DNA of 64,000 bases. It comes from Murinocardiopsis flavida. GTDB lineage: Bacteria; Actinomycetota; Actinomycetes; Streptosporangiales; Streptosporangiaceae. The stretch lies in assembly GCF_003014485.1 (NCBI RefSeq), contig NZ_PYGA01000005.1, positions 248,001 through 312,000 of the forward strand, written 5' to 3'. The position numbers were made by a program, and so were the translations under genes. The first letter of the stretch is position 1. Each line of letters begins with the position of its first letter. This document shows, piece after piece, positions 7,107 to 15,159 of this stretch. The notes below the pieces were generated by a model that saw only the letters and a list, made by a program, of their open reading frames with translations, ran no database searches and was not told the origin of the DNA.

Positions 7107-7816
7107 TACGCCGCACCTCCCGCGCCGGCAACGGCCGGCGTGCTCTTCTTGGCCTTGAGCGGCTCACGGCCCAGCCGCCGGTTCGCGCTGCGCTCCGCCA
7201 TCCGCATGAAGTACAGGAAGACCTGCGCCAGCAGGAAGTACATGACCAGCGCGGCGGTGTAGGCCGCGAGGGTCTGGCCGGTGAAGGCCCGCACCTGGTC
7301 GCCGACGAAGGTCAGGTCAGAGACCGCGATCAGCGAGACCACGGCGCTGCCCTTCATCAGCTCGATGATGAGGTTCCCGAAGGTGGGCAGCATCTGCGCC
7401 CACGCCTGCGGCAGGATCACCGAGCGCAGGCGCTGCGCCGGGGTGAAGTTGAGCGCGATGGTCGCCTCGTACTGGGCGGCCGGCACGGCCTTGATGGCGC
7501 CGCGCACGTTCTCGGCGCCGTAGGCGCCGACGTTCAGCCCGAGTGCCAGGATCGCGGCGAACACCGGGTCGAGCAGGTACCCGGTGACCAGCGGCATCGC
7601 GTAGAACATCCAGAACATCAGGACCAGGGCCGCGACGCCGCGGAACACCTCGACGTAGATGCTCGCGACGGCGCGCGCGACCCGGCTGCGCAGTGTGCCG
7701 AGGATCCCGACGGACATGGCGATCACGAAGGCCAGCGCGCAGCCGCCCACGGTGATCAGCAGCGTGTAGAGCGCCCCGTTGATGTACAGGGGCAGTGAAT
7801 CGGTGATGAAGTCCAT
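7106..7816 (-). CDS. ehuC: Ectoine/hydroxyectoine ABC transporter permease EhuC
   Basis: The 236-residue protein begins MDFITDSLPLYINGALYTLL and has about five transmembrane segments. Its EAA loop is QYEATIALNFTPAQRLRSVI followed by LPQAWAQMLPTFGN around residues 130-160. It is the partner of EhuD and lies ten bases after the binding-protein gene. The C-terminus is a basic tail with a short Ala/Gly-rich end. Regulation is presumably through the ehuB upstream region. Confidence 0.9.
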   Translation of the reverse strand: MDFITDSLPLYINGALYTLLITVGGCALAFVIAMSVGILGTLRSRVARAVASIYVEVFRGVAALVLMFWMFYAMPLVTGYLLDPVFAAILALGLNVGAYGAENVRGAIKAVPAAQYEATIALNFTPAQRLRSVILPQAWAQMLPTFGNLIIELMKGSAVVSLIAVSDLTFVGDQVRAFTGQTLAAYTAALVMYFLLAQVFLYFMRMAERSANRRLGREPLKAKKSTPAVAGAGGAA

Positions 7817-7826
7817 CTGGATCCCC

Positions 7827-8708
7827 TCAGGCTTCGCACAGTTGCCGGGCCGTCAGGTCGCCGGGCAGCTCCTGCTCGGAGAACCCGAACGGTTCGATGA
7901 TCTCCAGCAGCCGGCCGCTCTGCTTGAACTCCTCCAGCTTTCCGTTGAAGGCGTCCCGCATGCTCCCGTCGTCCTGCCGCAGCGCAAAGCCCCCGCCGCC
8001 GATGATCTTCTCGCCCTTCTCGTCGAGAGGGAAGAACCCCTCGGTGACCTCGAAGGGGCCCTTGCGCAGGTCGAGCATCCAGCGCAGCGAGATCGCGGTG
8101 AGCGCGACGGCGTCGACCCGGCCGGTCTCCAGCAGCTCGTAGCAGCTCGGCGCGTCGGGACCGGTCTGCACCTGCCCCTCGGGCACGCCCTGGTCCTTCG
8201 CCATGTCCGCCTCGACGGTCGCGACCATGACGCACAGCGTCAGGTCGGGGTTCTCCTTGAACGCGCCGAAGGTCGTGATGCCGTTCGGGTTGCCCTCGGG
8301 CACCATGAACGCGGTGCGGCTGAGGTACTCGGGATTGGTGAAGGAGACCTCGAGGCAGCGTTCCGGGATGATGGCCATCCCCGCCGCCACCATGTCGAAC
8401 TGCCCGCCGACCAGGCCGGGGATCAGCCCGTCGAACTTGACGGAGACGCCGTCGACGGTGTCGACGCCCAACTCCTTGAAGATCGCACGGGCGAGTTCGG
8501 GGGACTCGCCCGTGAGCTGGCCGGTCGCCAGGTCGGTGTAGCCGTAGGGCGCCTCGTTGGCGAACCCGACGGTGATGAAGCCCTGCTCCTTGATGCGGTC
8601 GAAGGTGTTACCGGTCCCAATGCGCGAGCAGGAGCTCAACAGTGTCGGGGCGAACACTGCCGCCAGCCCCGCCCCACCGGCCCTGGTGAGAAAGCGGCGG
8701 CGGTCCAT
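7827..8708 (-). CDS. ehuB: Ectoine/hydroxyectoine-binding lipoprotein EhuB
   Basis: From the ATG at 8708 the 293-residue protein begins MDRRRFLTRAGGAGLAAVF and has a twin-arginine motif (RRRFLT) and a lipobox LLSSC, so it is a Tat-exported lipoprotein. The mature part is a type-3 solute-binding fold (ITVGFANEAPYGYTDLATG, FDMVAAGMAIIPERC). The start was chosen because GGGGGAG lies five bases upstream; an ATG at 8732 is also possible. It is the first gene of ehuBCDA and lies downstream of ectD on the same strand. Confidence 0.9.
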   Translation of the reverse strand: MDRRRFLTRAGGAGLAAVFAPTLLSSCSRIGTGNTFDRIKEQGFITVGFANEAPYGYTDLATGQLTGESPELARAIFKELGVDTVDGVSVKFDGLIPGLVGGQFDMVAAGMAIIPERCLEVSFTNPEYLSRTAFMVPEGNPNGITTFGAFKENPDLTLCVMVATVEADMAKDQGVPEGQVQTGPDAPSCYELLETGRVDAVALTAISLRWMLDLRKGPFEVTEGFFPLDEKGEKIIGGGGFALRQDDGSMRDAFNGKLEEFKQSGRLLEIIEPFGFSEQELPGDLTARQLCEA

Positions 8709-9089
8709 GCTGCTCCCCCTGATTCGTGTCATGTGCGAACTCCTCGGGAACCAGCTCGGCGCCCTCCTCTGTGAGGAGGGCGCCGTGCCGTGCGGGATGA
8801 ACGTGTACGGGTCGGGGCGCCGCGCACGGCTCACTGCGCTCAGTTCTCATGGGGGAGAGCACGCGTCATGAGCCACACGGAAGCGGTCCCAACCTCTCGG
8901 ACCATGCGGCGTCGAAGCCTCTGGTCAGTCACAGATAACCGTAAAGCGGCCCTGCCCGCCACTGATGGGCCCGTAACGCCCGGGCCGTGATGGTTTGTGA
9001 ACCGTGACCGTTCCGATTGACACGCGACACCAACGCGCCCGATGTCGTCCCGTCTGCGCCCGATCACCCGTATCCGCTGTCGGGCGGTG
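8709..9089. other. Intergenic region between ectD and ehuB
   Basis: This 381-base gap holds no convincing gene. It contains the strong hairpin at 8757-8785 and a stretch of lower GC content around 8930-9020. The ehuB promoter should lie here, but I see no -35/-10 pair of good quality on the leftward strand. Confidence 0.5.
8757..8785 (-). terminator. 13-bp perfect hairpin in the ehuB leader
   Basis: CGGCGCCCTCCTC and GAGGAGGGCGCCG are perfect complements around a TGT loop, 49 bases before the ehuB start. It could terminate read-through from ectD, protect the ehu transcript, or act as an attenuator. The right arm contains GAGGAGG, so in the leftward transcript its complement could sequester anti-SD-like sequence. 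No U tract follows. Confidence 0.55.
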
Positions 9090-10001
9090 TCAGCGGACGG
9101 GCGTGAAGTCGCGCGCGCCGATGAACTCCGGGCGGGGCGACGGCGCGGAGTACGGCTCCACGCAGGCGTTCTCGACGCTGTTGAACACGATGAACACGTT
9201 CGAGCGGGGGAACGGGGAGATGTTGCCCGCGGAGCCGTGCATGCAGTTGCTGTCGAAGAACAGCCCGGCGCCCGCCGGGCCGGTGAGCAGGTCGATCCCG
9301 TGCTTGTCGGCGAGGATGCCGAGGCTGGCCTGGTCGGGCGTGCCGACCCGCTGCCCCTTCAGCGACTCCCGGTAGTGCCCGTCGGGGGTCTCGCCGACGC
9401 AGCTCACGAAGGTCTTGTGCGAGCCGGGGATGATCATCAGCGAACCGTTGTAGGGGTGGTTCGGGGTCAGCGCCAGCGACAGGCTCACGGCGCGCGGCGC
9501 CGGCATGCCGTCCTCGGCGTGCCACGTCTCGAAGTCGGAGTGCCAGTAGAAGTCGCCGCCGCCGAAACCGGGCTTGTAGTTGACCCGGGTCTGGTGCACA
9601 TACACGTCGGAGCCCAGGATCTGGCGGGCGCGGCCCACGACGCGGGGGTCGCGGACCAGCGCGGCGAACACCTCGCTGAGCTTGTGGACCTCGAAGATGG
9701 AGCGGACCTCGTCGGAGCCGTGCTCGATGACGGTGCGCTCGTCGGCGCGGACCGCCTCGTCGGCGCGGAGCCGGTCGAGTTCGGCCTGGTAGGCGCCGAC
9801 CTCGGCGGGGGTGACGAGCGCGTCCTCCTGGTGGTAGCCCTTCGCGTCGAACCCGTCGAGTTCGCCGCCGCTCAGCGGGCCGTCGTCGGGCCCGCCGCGA
9901 ACGGCGCGCTCGCGCCGGTACAGCAGCGCGGGCTCGGCGTTCTTGCGGGTCGGGTAGTCGTCCATGGTCGGCTGCTCGAATTGAGTCGTCAACACAGTCA
10001 T
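9090..10001 (-). CDS. ectD: Ectoine 5-hydroxylase EctD
   Basis: The 303-residue enzyme is a non-haem Fe(II)/2-oxoglutarate dioxygenase that converts ectoine to 5-hydroxyectoine. The family signature FYWHSDFETWHAEDGMP is complete; its HxD supplies two iron ligands, and the distal His is in NCMHGSAGNISPF. Length matches the family. The ATG at 10001 is preferred because GGGG lies seven bases upstream; a second ATG at 10007 is possible. It follows ectC after a 117-base gap that carries a strong hairpin, so hydroxylation may be uncoupled from synthesis. Confidence 0.96.
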   Translation of the reverse strand: MTVLTTQFEQPTMDDYPTRKNAEPALLYRRERAVRGGPDDGPLSGGELDGFDAKGYHQEDALVTPAEVGAYQAELDRLRADEAVRADERTVIEHGSDEVRSIFEVHKLSEVFAALVRDPRVVGRARQILGSDVYVHQTRVNYKPGFGGGDFYWHSDFETWHAEDGMPAPRAVSLSLALTPNHPYNGSLMIIPGSHKTFVSCVGETPDGHYRESLKGQRVGTPDQASLGILADKHGIDLLTGPAGAGLFFDSNCMHGSAGNISPFPRSNVFIVFNSVENACVEPYSAPSPRPEFIGARDFTPVR

Positions 10002-10080
10002 GGCCATACCCCGGTGGGGTTCACTCCTCAGGTGGGTTCCTGGTGGGCGCCCGACCCGCCACACGCGGGCCCGGCGGGCC

Positions 10081-10111
10081 GACCGGCCGGCGGCGGCACC
10101 GCCGGCCGGTC
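10081..10111 (-). terminator. 13-bp perfect hairpin between ectC and ectD
   Basis: GACCGGCCGGCGG and CCGCCGGCCGGTC form a perfect stem around a CGGCA loop, seven bases after the ectC stop codon. It is placed to terminate most ectABC transcripts and limit ectD expression, or to stabilise the ectABC 3' end. Confidence 0.6.
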
Positions 10112-10118
10112 GACGCGG

Positions 10119-10523
10119 TCAGCCGACGGGTTCGCCGTCGACCGTCAGCAGCGGGTACACGCCGTTCTCGTCGTGCACCTCCCTGCCGGTGACGGGCGGG
10201 TTGAAGACGCAGAGCACCCGGAAGTCCGTCTTGGGGCGGACCGTGTGGTGCTCGTGCCCGTCGAGCAGGTACAGGGATCCCGGGGTGATCAGGTGCTTCT
10301 CCCCGGTCTCGTCGTTGGTGATCTCGGCCTCGCCTTCGATGCAGTGCACGAGCTCGATGTGGTTCGCGTACCAGAAGCTCGACTCGGTGCCCGCGTAGAG
10401 GACGGTCTCGTGGAACGAGAAGCCGACTCCGTCCTTCGCCAACACGATCCGGCGGCTGCGCCAGTTCTCCGTCTTGATGTCGGCTTCGGTGTCGTTGACG
10501 TCATCCATACTGCGAATGATCAC
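10119..10523 (-). CDS. ectC: L-ectoine synthase EctC
   Basis: The 134-residue cupin cyclises N-gamma-acetyl-2,4-diaminobutyrate to ectoine. It begins [20 protein letters not shown] and shows the family motifs [18 protein letters not shown] and [15 protein letters not shown]. The start codon is GTG at 10523 with GAGGAG nine bases upstream. Length is normal for EctC (about 130 residues). It follows ectB by 158 bases on the same strand. Confidence 0.96.
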   Translation of the reverse strand: MIIRSMDDVNDTEADIKTENWRSRRIVLAKDGVGFSFHETVLYAGTESSFWYANHIELVHCIEGEAEITNDETGEKHLITPGSLYLLDGHEHHTVRPKTDFRVLCVFNPPVTGREVHDENGVYPLLTVDGEPVG

Positions 10524-10681
10524 GGTGTCTGCTCCTCATCTGACATGCGCGCGATTTTCGGTGGTGTCCACGGCGGTCCCGGGCGCAACGGAACGCCCCG
10601 CCCTGCGTTTCTACACGCCGGGTGCACCCGCGCGCACGAGGCGATCCCACCTGAATTTCCGAATCCCGAACCGGCCTCCGA

Positions 10682-11950
10682 TCAGGCCGGTTGCGGCACG
10701 GCGCCCACCGCCGCGCGGACGGAATCGCGGATGATGTCGAGGCCCGTCTCCAGCTCCTCCGTGGTGACCGTCAGCGGCGGCAGGAGCTTGGCGACCTCGT
10801 CCTCCGGGCCGGACGTCTCCATCAGCAGGCCGCGGTCGAACGCCTCCTTGCACACCTTCTTCGCGACGCCCTCCCTGTCGAACGCCAGCCCCCGCGCGAG
10901 GCCGCGCCCGCGGACGTGCGCACCGGTCTCGGGGAACTCCTCGGCGATGGCGGTGAGGCGCGCCTCGACCAGGTCGCCCTTGACCCCCGTCTCCTTCTCC
11001 AGGGCGTCGTCGGCCCAGAACCGCTTCAGGGCCGCGGTGCCGGTGACGAAGGCCGGGTTGGGGCCGCGGAAGGTGCCGTTGTGCTCGCCGGGCTCCCACA
11101 CGTCGAGTTCGCGCTTGAACAGGGTCAGCGCCATCGGCAGGCCGTATCCGCTGATCGACTTCGAGAGGGTCACGATGTCGGGCACGATCCCGGCGTGCTC
11201 GAAGCTGAAGAACGGGCCGGTCCGGCCGCAGCCCATCTGGATGTCGTCGGCGATCAGCAGGATCTCGTGCTGGGCGCACAGTTCGGCGAGGCCCTGGAGC
11301 CATCCGGCGCTGGCGACGTTGATGCCGCCCTCGCCCTGGACCGTCTCGACGATGACCGCCGCCGGCTTGTCCAGCCCGCTCCCGCTGTCCTCCAGCAGGC
11401 TGCGCAGCCACAGGAAGTCGGGGGTCTGACCGTCCATGTAGTTGTCGAACGGCATCGTGGCCGAGTGGCCCAGCGGCACCCCGGCGCCGCCGCGCTTCAT
11501 CGAGTTGCCCGTGACGGCGAGCGCGCCCAGGGTCATCCCGTGGAAGCCGTTGGTGAAGCTGACGACGGTCTCGCGGCCGGTGTACTTGCGCGCGAGCTTC
11601 AGGGCGGCCTCGACGGCGTTGTTGCCCGCCGGCCCGGGGAACTGGACCTTGTAGTCGAGCCCGCGCGGTTTCAGGATCACCTCTCCGAAGGTGTCCAGGA
11701 AGTCGCGTTTGGCGGTGCTGTAGGCGTCGAGGCTGTGCACCACGCCGTCGGCGAGCAGGTAGTCGATCAGCGGGTTCTTCAGCTCGGGGTTGTTGTGCCC
11801 GTAGTTGAGCGACCCGGCTCCCGCGAAGAAGTCCAGGTAGGGACGGCCGGTCTCGTCGTGGATGTAGCTGCCTCGCGCCTCGTTGAAAACGACCGGCCAG
11901 CCACGGGAGTAGCTGCGGACCTCTGATTCGAGGCGTTCGAAGATCTCCAT
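10682..11950 (-). CDS. ectB: Diaminobutyrate-2-oxoglutarate transaminase EctB
   Basis: The 422-residue class III aminotransferase makes L-2,4-diaminobutyrate from aspartate semialdehyde and glutamate, the first ectoine step. It begins MEIFERLESEVRSYSRGWP, typical of EctB. The PLP lysine is in TLSKSISGYGLPMAL and the substrate loop is HNGTFRGPNPAF. AAGGA lies five to six bases upstream of the ATG. A longer in-frame extension exists upstream but covers ectA in another frame and is not coding. Confidence 0.96.
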   Translation of the reverse strand: MEIFERLESEVRSYSRGWPVVFNEARGSYIHDETGRPYLDFFAGAGSLNYGHNNPELKNPLIDYLLADGVVHSLDAYSTAKRDFLDTFGEVILKPRGLDYKVQFPGPAGNNAVEAALKLARKYTGRETVVSFTNGFHGMTLGALAVTGNSMKRGGAGVPLGHSATMPFDNYMDGQTPDFLWLRSLLEDSGSGLDKPAAVIVETVQGEGGINVASAGWLQGLAELCAQHEILLIADDIQMGCGRTGPFFSFEHAGIVPDIVTLSKSISGYGLPMALTLFKRELDVWEPGEHNGTFRGPNPAFVTGTAALKRFWADDALEKETGVKGDLVEARLTAIAEEFPETGAHVRGRGLARGLAFDREGVAKKVCKEAFDRGLLMETSGPEDEVAKLLPPLTVTTEELETGLDIIRDSVRAAVGAVPQPA

Positions 11951-12021
11951 CGTGATTCCTTGGATCCTTTCCCCATTGGGGTGGTGTCGGGGGACGGACT
12001 GCGGTGCCGTCGCCGGCGCGC

Positions 12022-12744
12022 TCAGGCCAGGCCGATGCGCACCAGTTCCTCGGGGTCGTGTGCTGCCCCGTCGGGGAAGTGCGACCTCTCGAACAGCGGT
12101 GTCCAGACCGGCTCTGTGCCGCGCTCGCGGGCGAAGGACGCGAAGAGCGCGCGCGATGCGGCGTTGCCGGGTGTGACGGTGGCCTCCAGTCGGTGGACGC
12201 CGTTGCCGGCGACGCGGTCGCCGATACAGCGCAGCATCCGCCCGGCCAGGCCCTGGCCCCGCATGGCGGGATCGACGGCGACCTGCCAGAGGAAGTAGCA
12301 GTCGGGGTCGTCGGGCCGGATGTAGCCGATGACGAAGCCGCGTACCGTCCCGCCGGGGTCGAGGGCCGCGACCGAGGACGCGGCGAAGTCCCGGCACCAG
12401 AGGGCGTAGGCGTAGGGCGAGTTGACGTCGAGGCCGGCGTCGCCCGCCAGCCGCCACAATTGGCGGCCGTGTTCCAACGCGGGCGGGACCAGCGTCAGGG
12501 CGGACCCGGTGTCCGGTCGCTCCGTACCGGCACCGCCGTCACCACTGTCACCGCCGGCACCGCCGTCACCGGCACCGGTGCCGCCGCCGTCAGAGCCTTC
12601 GGCGGGGTCGGCCGCGCTGCCCCCGGCGCTGTGCGGCCGGGTGGTCTGGTCGTCGCTTTCCGTGGGCTCGAACTGTTGAAGGGGCACGTCGCAGGAACGT
12701 AGCGCACGAATCTGAGCGGGATCCGCGGCGATGTGCCCGCCCAT
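12022..12744 (-). CDS. ectA: L-2,4-diaminobutyrate acetyltransferase EctA with N-terminal extension
   Basis: The C-terminal 160 residues are a GNAT acetyltransferase of the EctA type: VNSPYAYALWCRDFA, the acetyl-CoA loop VDPAMRGQGLAGRML, and ATVTPGNAASRALFASFAR. EctA proteins are usually 165-190 residues, but this frame is 240 residues because of an N-terminal extension with a Gly/Asp-rich stretch encoded by near-repeats. No strong ribosome site precedes the ATG at 12744, and few alternative start codons lie before the conserved core, so the true start is uncertain. It is the first gene of ectABCD. Confidence 0.93.
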   Translation of the reverse strand: MGGHIAADPAQIRALRSCDVPLQQFEPTESDDQTTRPHSAGGSAADPAEGSDGGGTGAGDGGAGGDSGDGGAGTERPDTGSALTLVPPALEHGRQLWRLAGDAGLDVNSPYAYALWCRDFAASSVAALDPGGTVRGFVIGYIRPDDPDCYFLWQVAVDPAMRGQGLAGRMLRCIGDRVAGNGVHRLEATVTPGNAASRALFASFARERGTEPVWTPLFERSHFPDGAAHDPEELVRIGLA

Positions 12745-12927
12745 GTTTCACCGCATGGCCTGCGGGTATGGCTAGCCCCTTTACCCCTGGTCGAGGGCTC
12801 GGAGAGGGGTGCCCCCACCGTCCGCGGGGCACCCGGGCATCGCGTTGTATCGCGTTCTCAGCAGGCGGTTCGCGAGGGTCCGGAGGAGGCGTCGGCGCGG
12901 GTGCGCGGCCCGGCGCTCCGGGGTCGG

Positions 12928-12993
12928 TCACAGCGGGTCACAGCCAAACATAGAGCAGGCGCGGCGAATTTTAAGGATGAGGTAAGTCACAGC
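12928..12993. promoter_or_regulatory. Three direct TCACAGC elements upstream of ectA
   Basis: TCACAGC occurs at 12928-12934, 12938-12944 and 12987-12993. The first two are exactly 10 bp apart, on the same helix face. Read toward ectA they are GCTGTGA, which contains the TGTGA half-site of Crp-like proteins. They are candidate activator sites for the ectoine operon. Confidence 0.4.
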
Positions 12994-13224
12994 AAATTCC
13001 GACGAATCACCCCTTGGCGGCCGAAGCGGCCGCATACCGCGTTTCCCCATCAGCAACTCGGTGCGCCATTCGGTCGCCCCGCGGCTCCGCCCGCCGCCCC
13101 CGCCGCAGCGGCCGACGGCGGCCCGTTTTCCGCACGCGCGTTCGACCGGTCATCCTTTGCACCGCCGAGTGCAAAAACACCGTTCACGCCATTGCATCCG
13201 AACGGAATTTTTAGCAGACTTCGC

Positions 13225-13252
13225 GTAGTACGACCTGACGTAGTACTACAAT
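13225..13252 (+). promoter_or_regulatory. whiB promoter with GTAGTAC direct repeat
   Basis: GTAGTAC occurs at 13225-13231 and 13240-13246; the second copy forms the palindrome GTAGTACTAC. A -10-like TACAAT at 13247-13252 overlaps its right end. The layout suggests a regulator binding across the -35/-10 region of the downstream WhiB gene. Confidence 0.45.
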
Positions 13253-13378
13253 AAGTCGAGGCGCGAGGGGGGCACCGGAACACCGGTCTCCACCCCGCAC
13301 ACGCGGTGCCGCACGTCGGCACGCTTCCCGATGGCAGCGATGCCATGCAGGACACGAACCAGGAATCGGAGGCGCCTG

Positions 13379-13642
13379 GTGAACCGCCTTTACCACGAAA
13401 GCGAAGACTGGGTCCGCCACGGCGCGTGCCGCCGCTACGACCCCGAGCTGTTCTTCCCCGTCAGCTCGGTCGGCCCGGGCGGCAGCGACGCGGAGCTCGC
13501 CAAGGCGATCTGCCGCAGCTGCCCCGTGCGCCAGGAGTGCCTGACCTGGGCGCTGCGCGCGGGCGAAGCCGACGGCGTCTGGGGCGGGACGACCCCGGAG
13601 GAGCGCCGGTACCTGCGCCGCGAGCTCGCACCGGCCGTCTGA
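13379..13642 (+). CDS. WhiB-family iron-sulfur regulator (WhiB1/WblE-like)
   Basis: From the GTG at 13379 the 87-residue protein has four cysteines at C17, C45, C48 and C54 in the C-x(27)-C-x2-C-x5-C pattern that binds a [4Fe-4S] cluster. The GVWGG turn is at residues 66-70, followed by a basic helix. DPELFFPV after the first Cys resembles WhiB1/WblE, the essential NO-sensitive class. GGAGG at 13368-13372 lies six bases upstream and fixes the start, excluding the longer frame at 13331. WhiB proteins act by binding the primary sigma factor; the targets here are unknown. Confidence 0.93.
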   Translation: MNRLYHESEDWVRHGACRRYDPELFFPVSSVGPGGSDAELAKAICRSCPVRQECLTWALRAGEADGVWGGTTPEERRYLRRELAPAV

Positions 13643-13660
13643 CCCCCACCGGCGACCGCT

Positions 13661-13690
13661 GGTGACCCGCAGCCGACGATCGGCTAGGTT
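13661..13690 (+). promoter_or_regulatory. Candidate promoter for leaderless gene at 13699
   Basis: GGTGAC (13661-13666) and TAGGTT (13685-13690) are separated by 18 bases, and the GTG start begins nine bases after the -10 box. No ribosome-binding site is seen, which fits a leaderless transcript. Confidence 0.45.
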
Positions 13691-13698
13691 CTGACAAC

Positions 13699-14292
13699 GT
13701 GCGAACTCCCGCTCAAGGCATCCTGTGGGCGCTCCGCACGGCGGTCCTCGCCGTGGGGTGCACCGGCCTGGCCTGGGGCGGGCACATCGCCGCCGGGGGC
13801 GACCCCGGCGGCGCGGCGTCCGGGCCCGCTCTCGCGGCCGCGACCCTCCTCACCGCGCTCCCACTGGCCCGGTTCACCAGCGAGCAGCGCGGCTTCGGCG
13901 AGATATTCGCCGTCCTCGCCGCCGCCCAGGTGGTCCTGCACCTGCTCTTCCAGGCCGCGGCCCCCGCGACGGCCGACCACCTCGCCGCGATGACCGGCGG
14001 CCCGGGATCGGCACAGCACGGCCACGCCCTGTTCGGCTACTCCGCCGGGATGCTCGTGGCGCACCTGTGGGCCGCGCTCCTCGCCGCCGCGCTGCTGAGC
14101 CGCGGCGAACACGCCCTGTGGACCCTCCTCGGCCTCATCGACCGCGCCGTGCCCGCACTGCTCCGCGCGCCGGGCACCGTCCTCACCCTGGGCACGGCGC
14201 CCCGCACACCGGGGCCCCCGGCGGCCCTGCCGCGCACGGCCGCAGCGGGCCGCCCGCGGACCCGGGCCCCGCCCGTTCGGGCCGCGGCCTGA
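13699..14292 (+). CDS. Predicted four-TM membrane protein, function unknown
   Basis: The 197-residue protein starts with GTG and has four hydrophobic segments at about residues 8-30, 42-60, 67-88 and 110-135, then a proline-rich basic cytoplasmic tail. Two histidines in membrane segments (VVLHLLFQ and MLVAHLWAALL) could bind metal or haem. It directly precedes the CopC-like gene, a neighbourhood common for small membrane partners of copper proteins. I do not recognise a named family, so a link to copper handling is inference from position and His residues only. Confidence 0.7.
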   Translation: MRTPAQGILWALRTAVLAVGCTGLAWGGHIAAGGDPGGAASGPALAAATLLTALPLARFTSEQRGFGEIFAVLAAAQVVLHLLFQAAAPATADHLAAMTGGPGSAQHGHALFGYSAGMLVAHLWAALLAAALLSRGEHALWTLLGLIDRAVPALLRAPGTVLTLGTAPRTPGPPAALPRTAAAGRPRTRAPPVRAAA

Positions 14293-14430
14293 CCCGCACG
14301 GGTCGGCCGCACGGCACCCCCTGAGTCCCGCCGTCCCGCGGAACCGCGCCTACCCGCGGCCCCCGCAGGACGCGATGATCCGCCGCGGCCGTCCGCGCCG
14401 CGCGCCCGTGCTCGAACGAAGAGGTCCCTC

Positions 14431-15078
14431 ATGTCCACCGCCACGCCCACCACGCCCGCGGTCCGCCGCTGGGCCGTACTCCTCACCGCTTTCGCCGCGG
14501 CCTCGGCCGCCGCTCTCGGCCAGGCCCCCGGTGCACTCGCGCACAACACGCTCATCAGCTCCTCGCCCGAAGACGGCAAGAGCGTCGGCACCGCTCCCGA
14601 CGAGATCGTGCTGACCTTCAACGACGACGTCATGGAGGGCGGCAACGGCATCGTCGTCACCGCGCCGGGCGGCACCCAGGTGCAGGACGGCGAGGCGGCG
14701 ATCGACGGCCCCGAGGCGTCCGTCGGCCTGGAATCGCTGACCGAGGCCGGCGAGTACACCGTCGACTACCGGATCATCTCCGCCGACGGCCACCCGCTGA
14801 AGGACAAGCTGACCTTCACCCTCACCGAGGAGGGCGTCGCCGAGCCGTCGCCGAGCGCGTCCCCCGCCGGCGGCGGGGAGCAGGAGAGCACGCCCGCACC
14901 GGCCGCCGACAGCACGCCCGACGACCCGATGAGCGCGCTCGGCCCGGTGGGCGGCGCCATCGGCGCGATCGCGCTCATCGGCATCATCGTCATCCTGCTG
15001 CTGCGGCTGCGCGGCCGCCGCCCCGGCGGCGGGGACGGGGACAGCGGCGGCACCGGCGGCACCGGCGGCACTGAGTAG
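14431..15078 (+). CDS. CopC-domain copper-resistance-like exported protein
   Basis: The 215-residue protein has a signal peptide ending in APGALA, so the mature chain begins HNTLISSSPEDG with the N-terminal copper-binding His of CopC. The second motif is SADGHPLKDKLTFTL near residue 115-130. A Pro/Ser-rich linker and a C-terminal transmembrane helix (AIGAIALIGIIVILLLRL) anchor it, and the tail is Gly-rich (GGTGGTGGTE). AGAGG precedes the ATG. By family it binds periplasmic or exterior copper; it follows the four-TM gene on the same strand and ends at a strong terminator. Confidence 0.9.
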   Translation: MSTATPTTPAVRRWAVLLTAFAAASAAALGQAPGALAHNTLISSSPEDGKSVGTAPDEIVLTFNDDVMEGGNGIVVTAPGGTQVQDGEAAIDGPEASVGLESLTEAGEYTVDYRIISADGHPLKDKLTFTLTEEGVAEPSPSASPAGGGEQESTPAPAADSTPDDPMSALGPVGGAIGAIALIGIIVILLLRLRGRRPGGGDGDSGGTGGTGGTE

Positions 15079-15090
15079 CCGGAGCCCTGT

Positions 15091-15140
15091 GGCATGCGAA
15101 CGGCCGCGCCCCGTGCTCGGGGCGCGGCCGTTCGCATGCC
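15091..15140. terminator. 23-bp perfect-stem bidirectional terminator
   Basis: Arms at 15091-15113 and 15118-15140 are perfect 23-base complements with a TGCT loop (left arm begins GGCATGCGAACGGCCG). It lies between the convergent copC-like and PP2C genes, 12 and 19 bases from their stops. It is the strongest hairpin in the window and has no U tract. Confidence 0.85.
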
Positions 15141-15159
15141 TTCAGTGCATCAAGTGCCG

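Larger units (their letters stand above)
12745..13378. other. Divergent intergenic region between ectA and whiB
   Basis: This 634-base region carries the promoters for leftward ectA and rightward whiB and no convincing gene. It has an AT-rich patch around 12940-13010, three TCACAGC elements (12928, 12938, 12987) and the GTAGTAC repeat region before whiB. Its size and base composition suggest several regulator sites for osmotic control. Confidence 0.6.

Noticed and set aside
12733-13254. Rightward frame of 173 residues upstream of whiB
   Set aside because: It lacks domain signatures and covers the promoter region with phased operator-like repeats.
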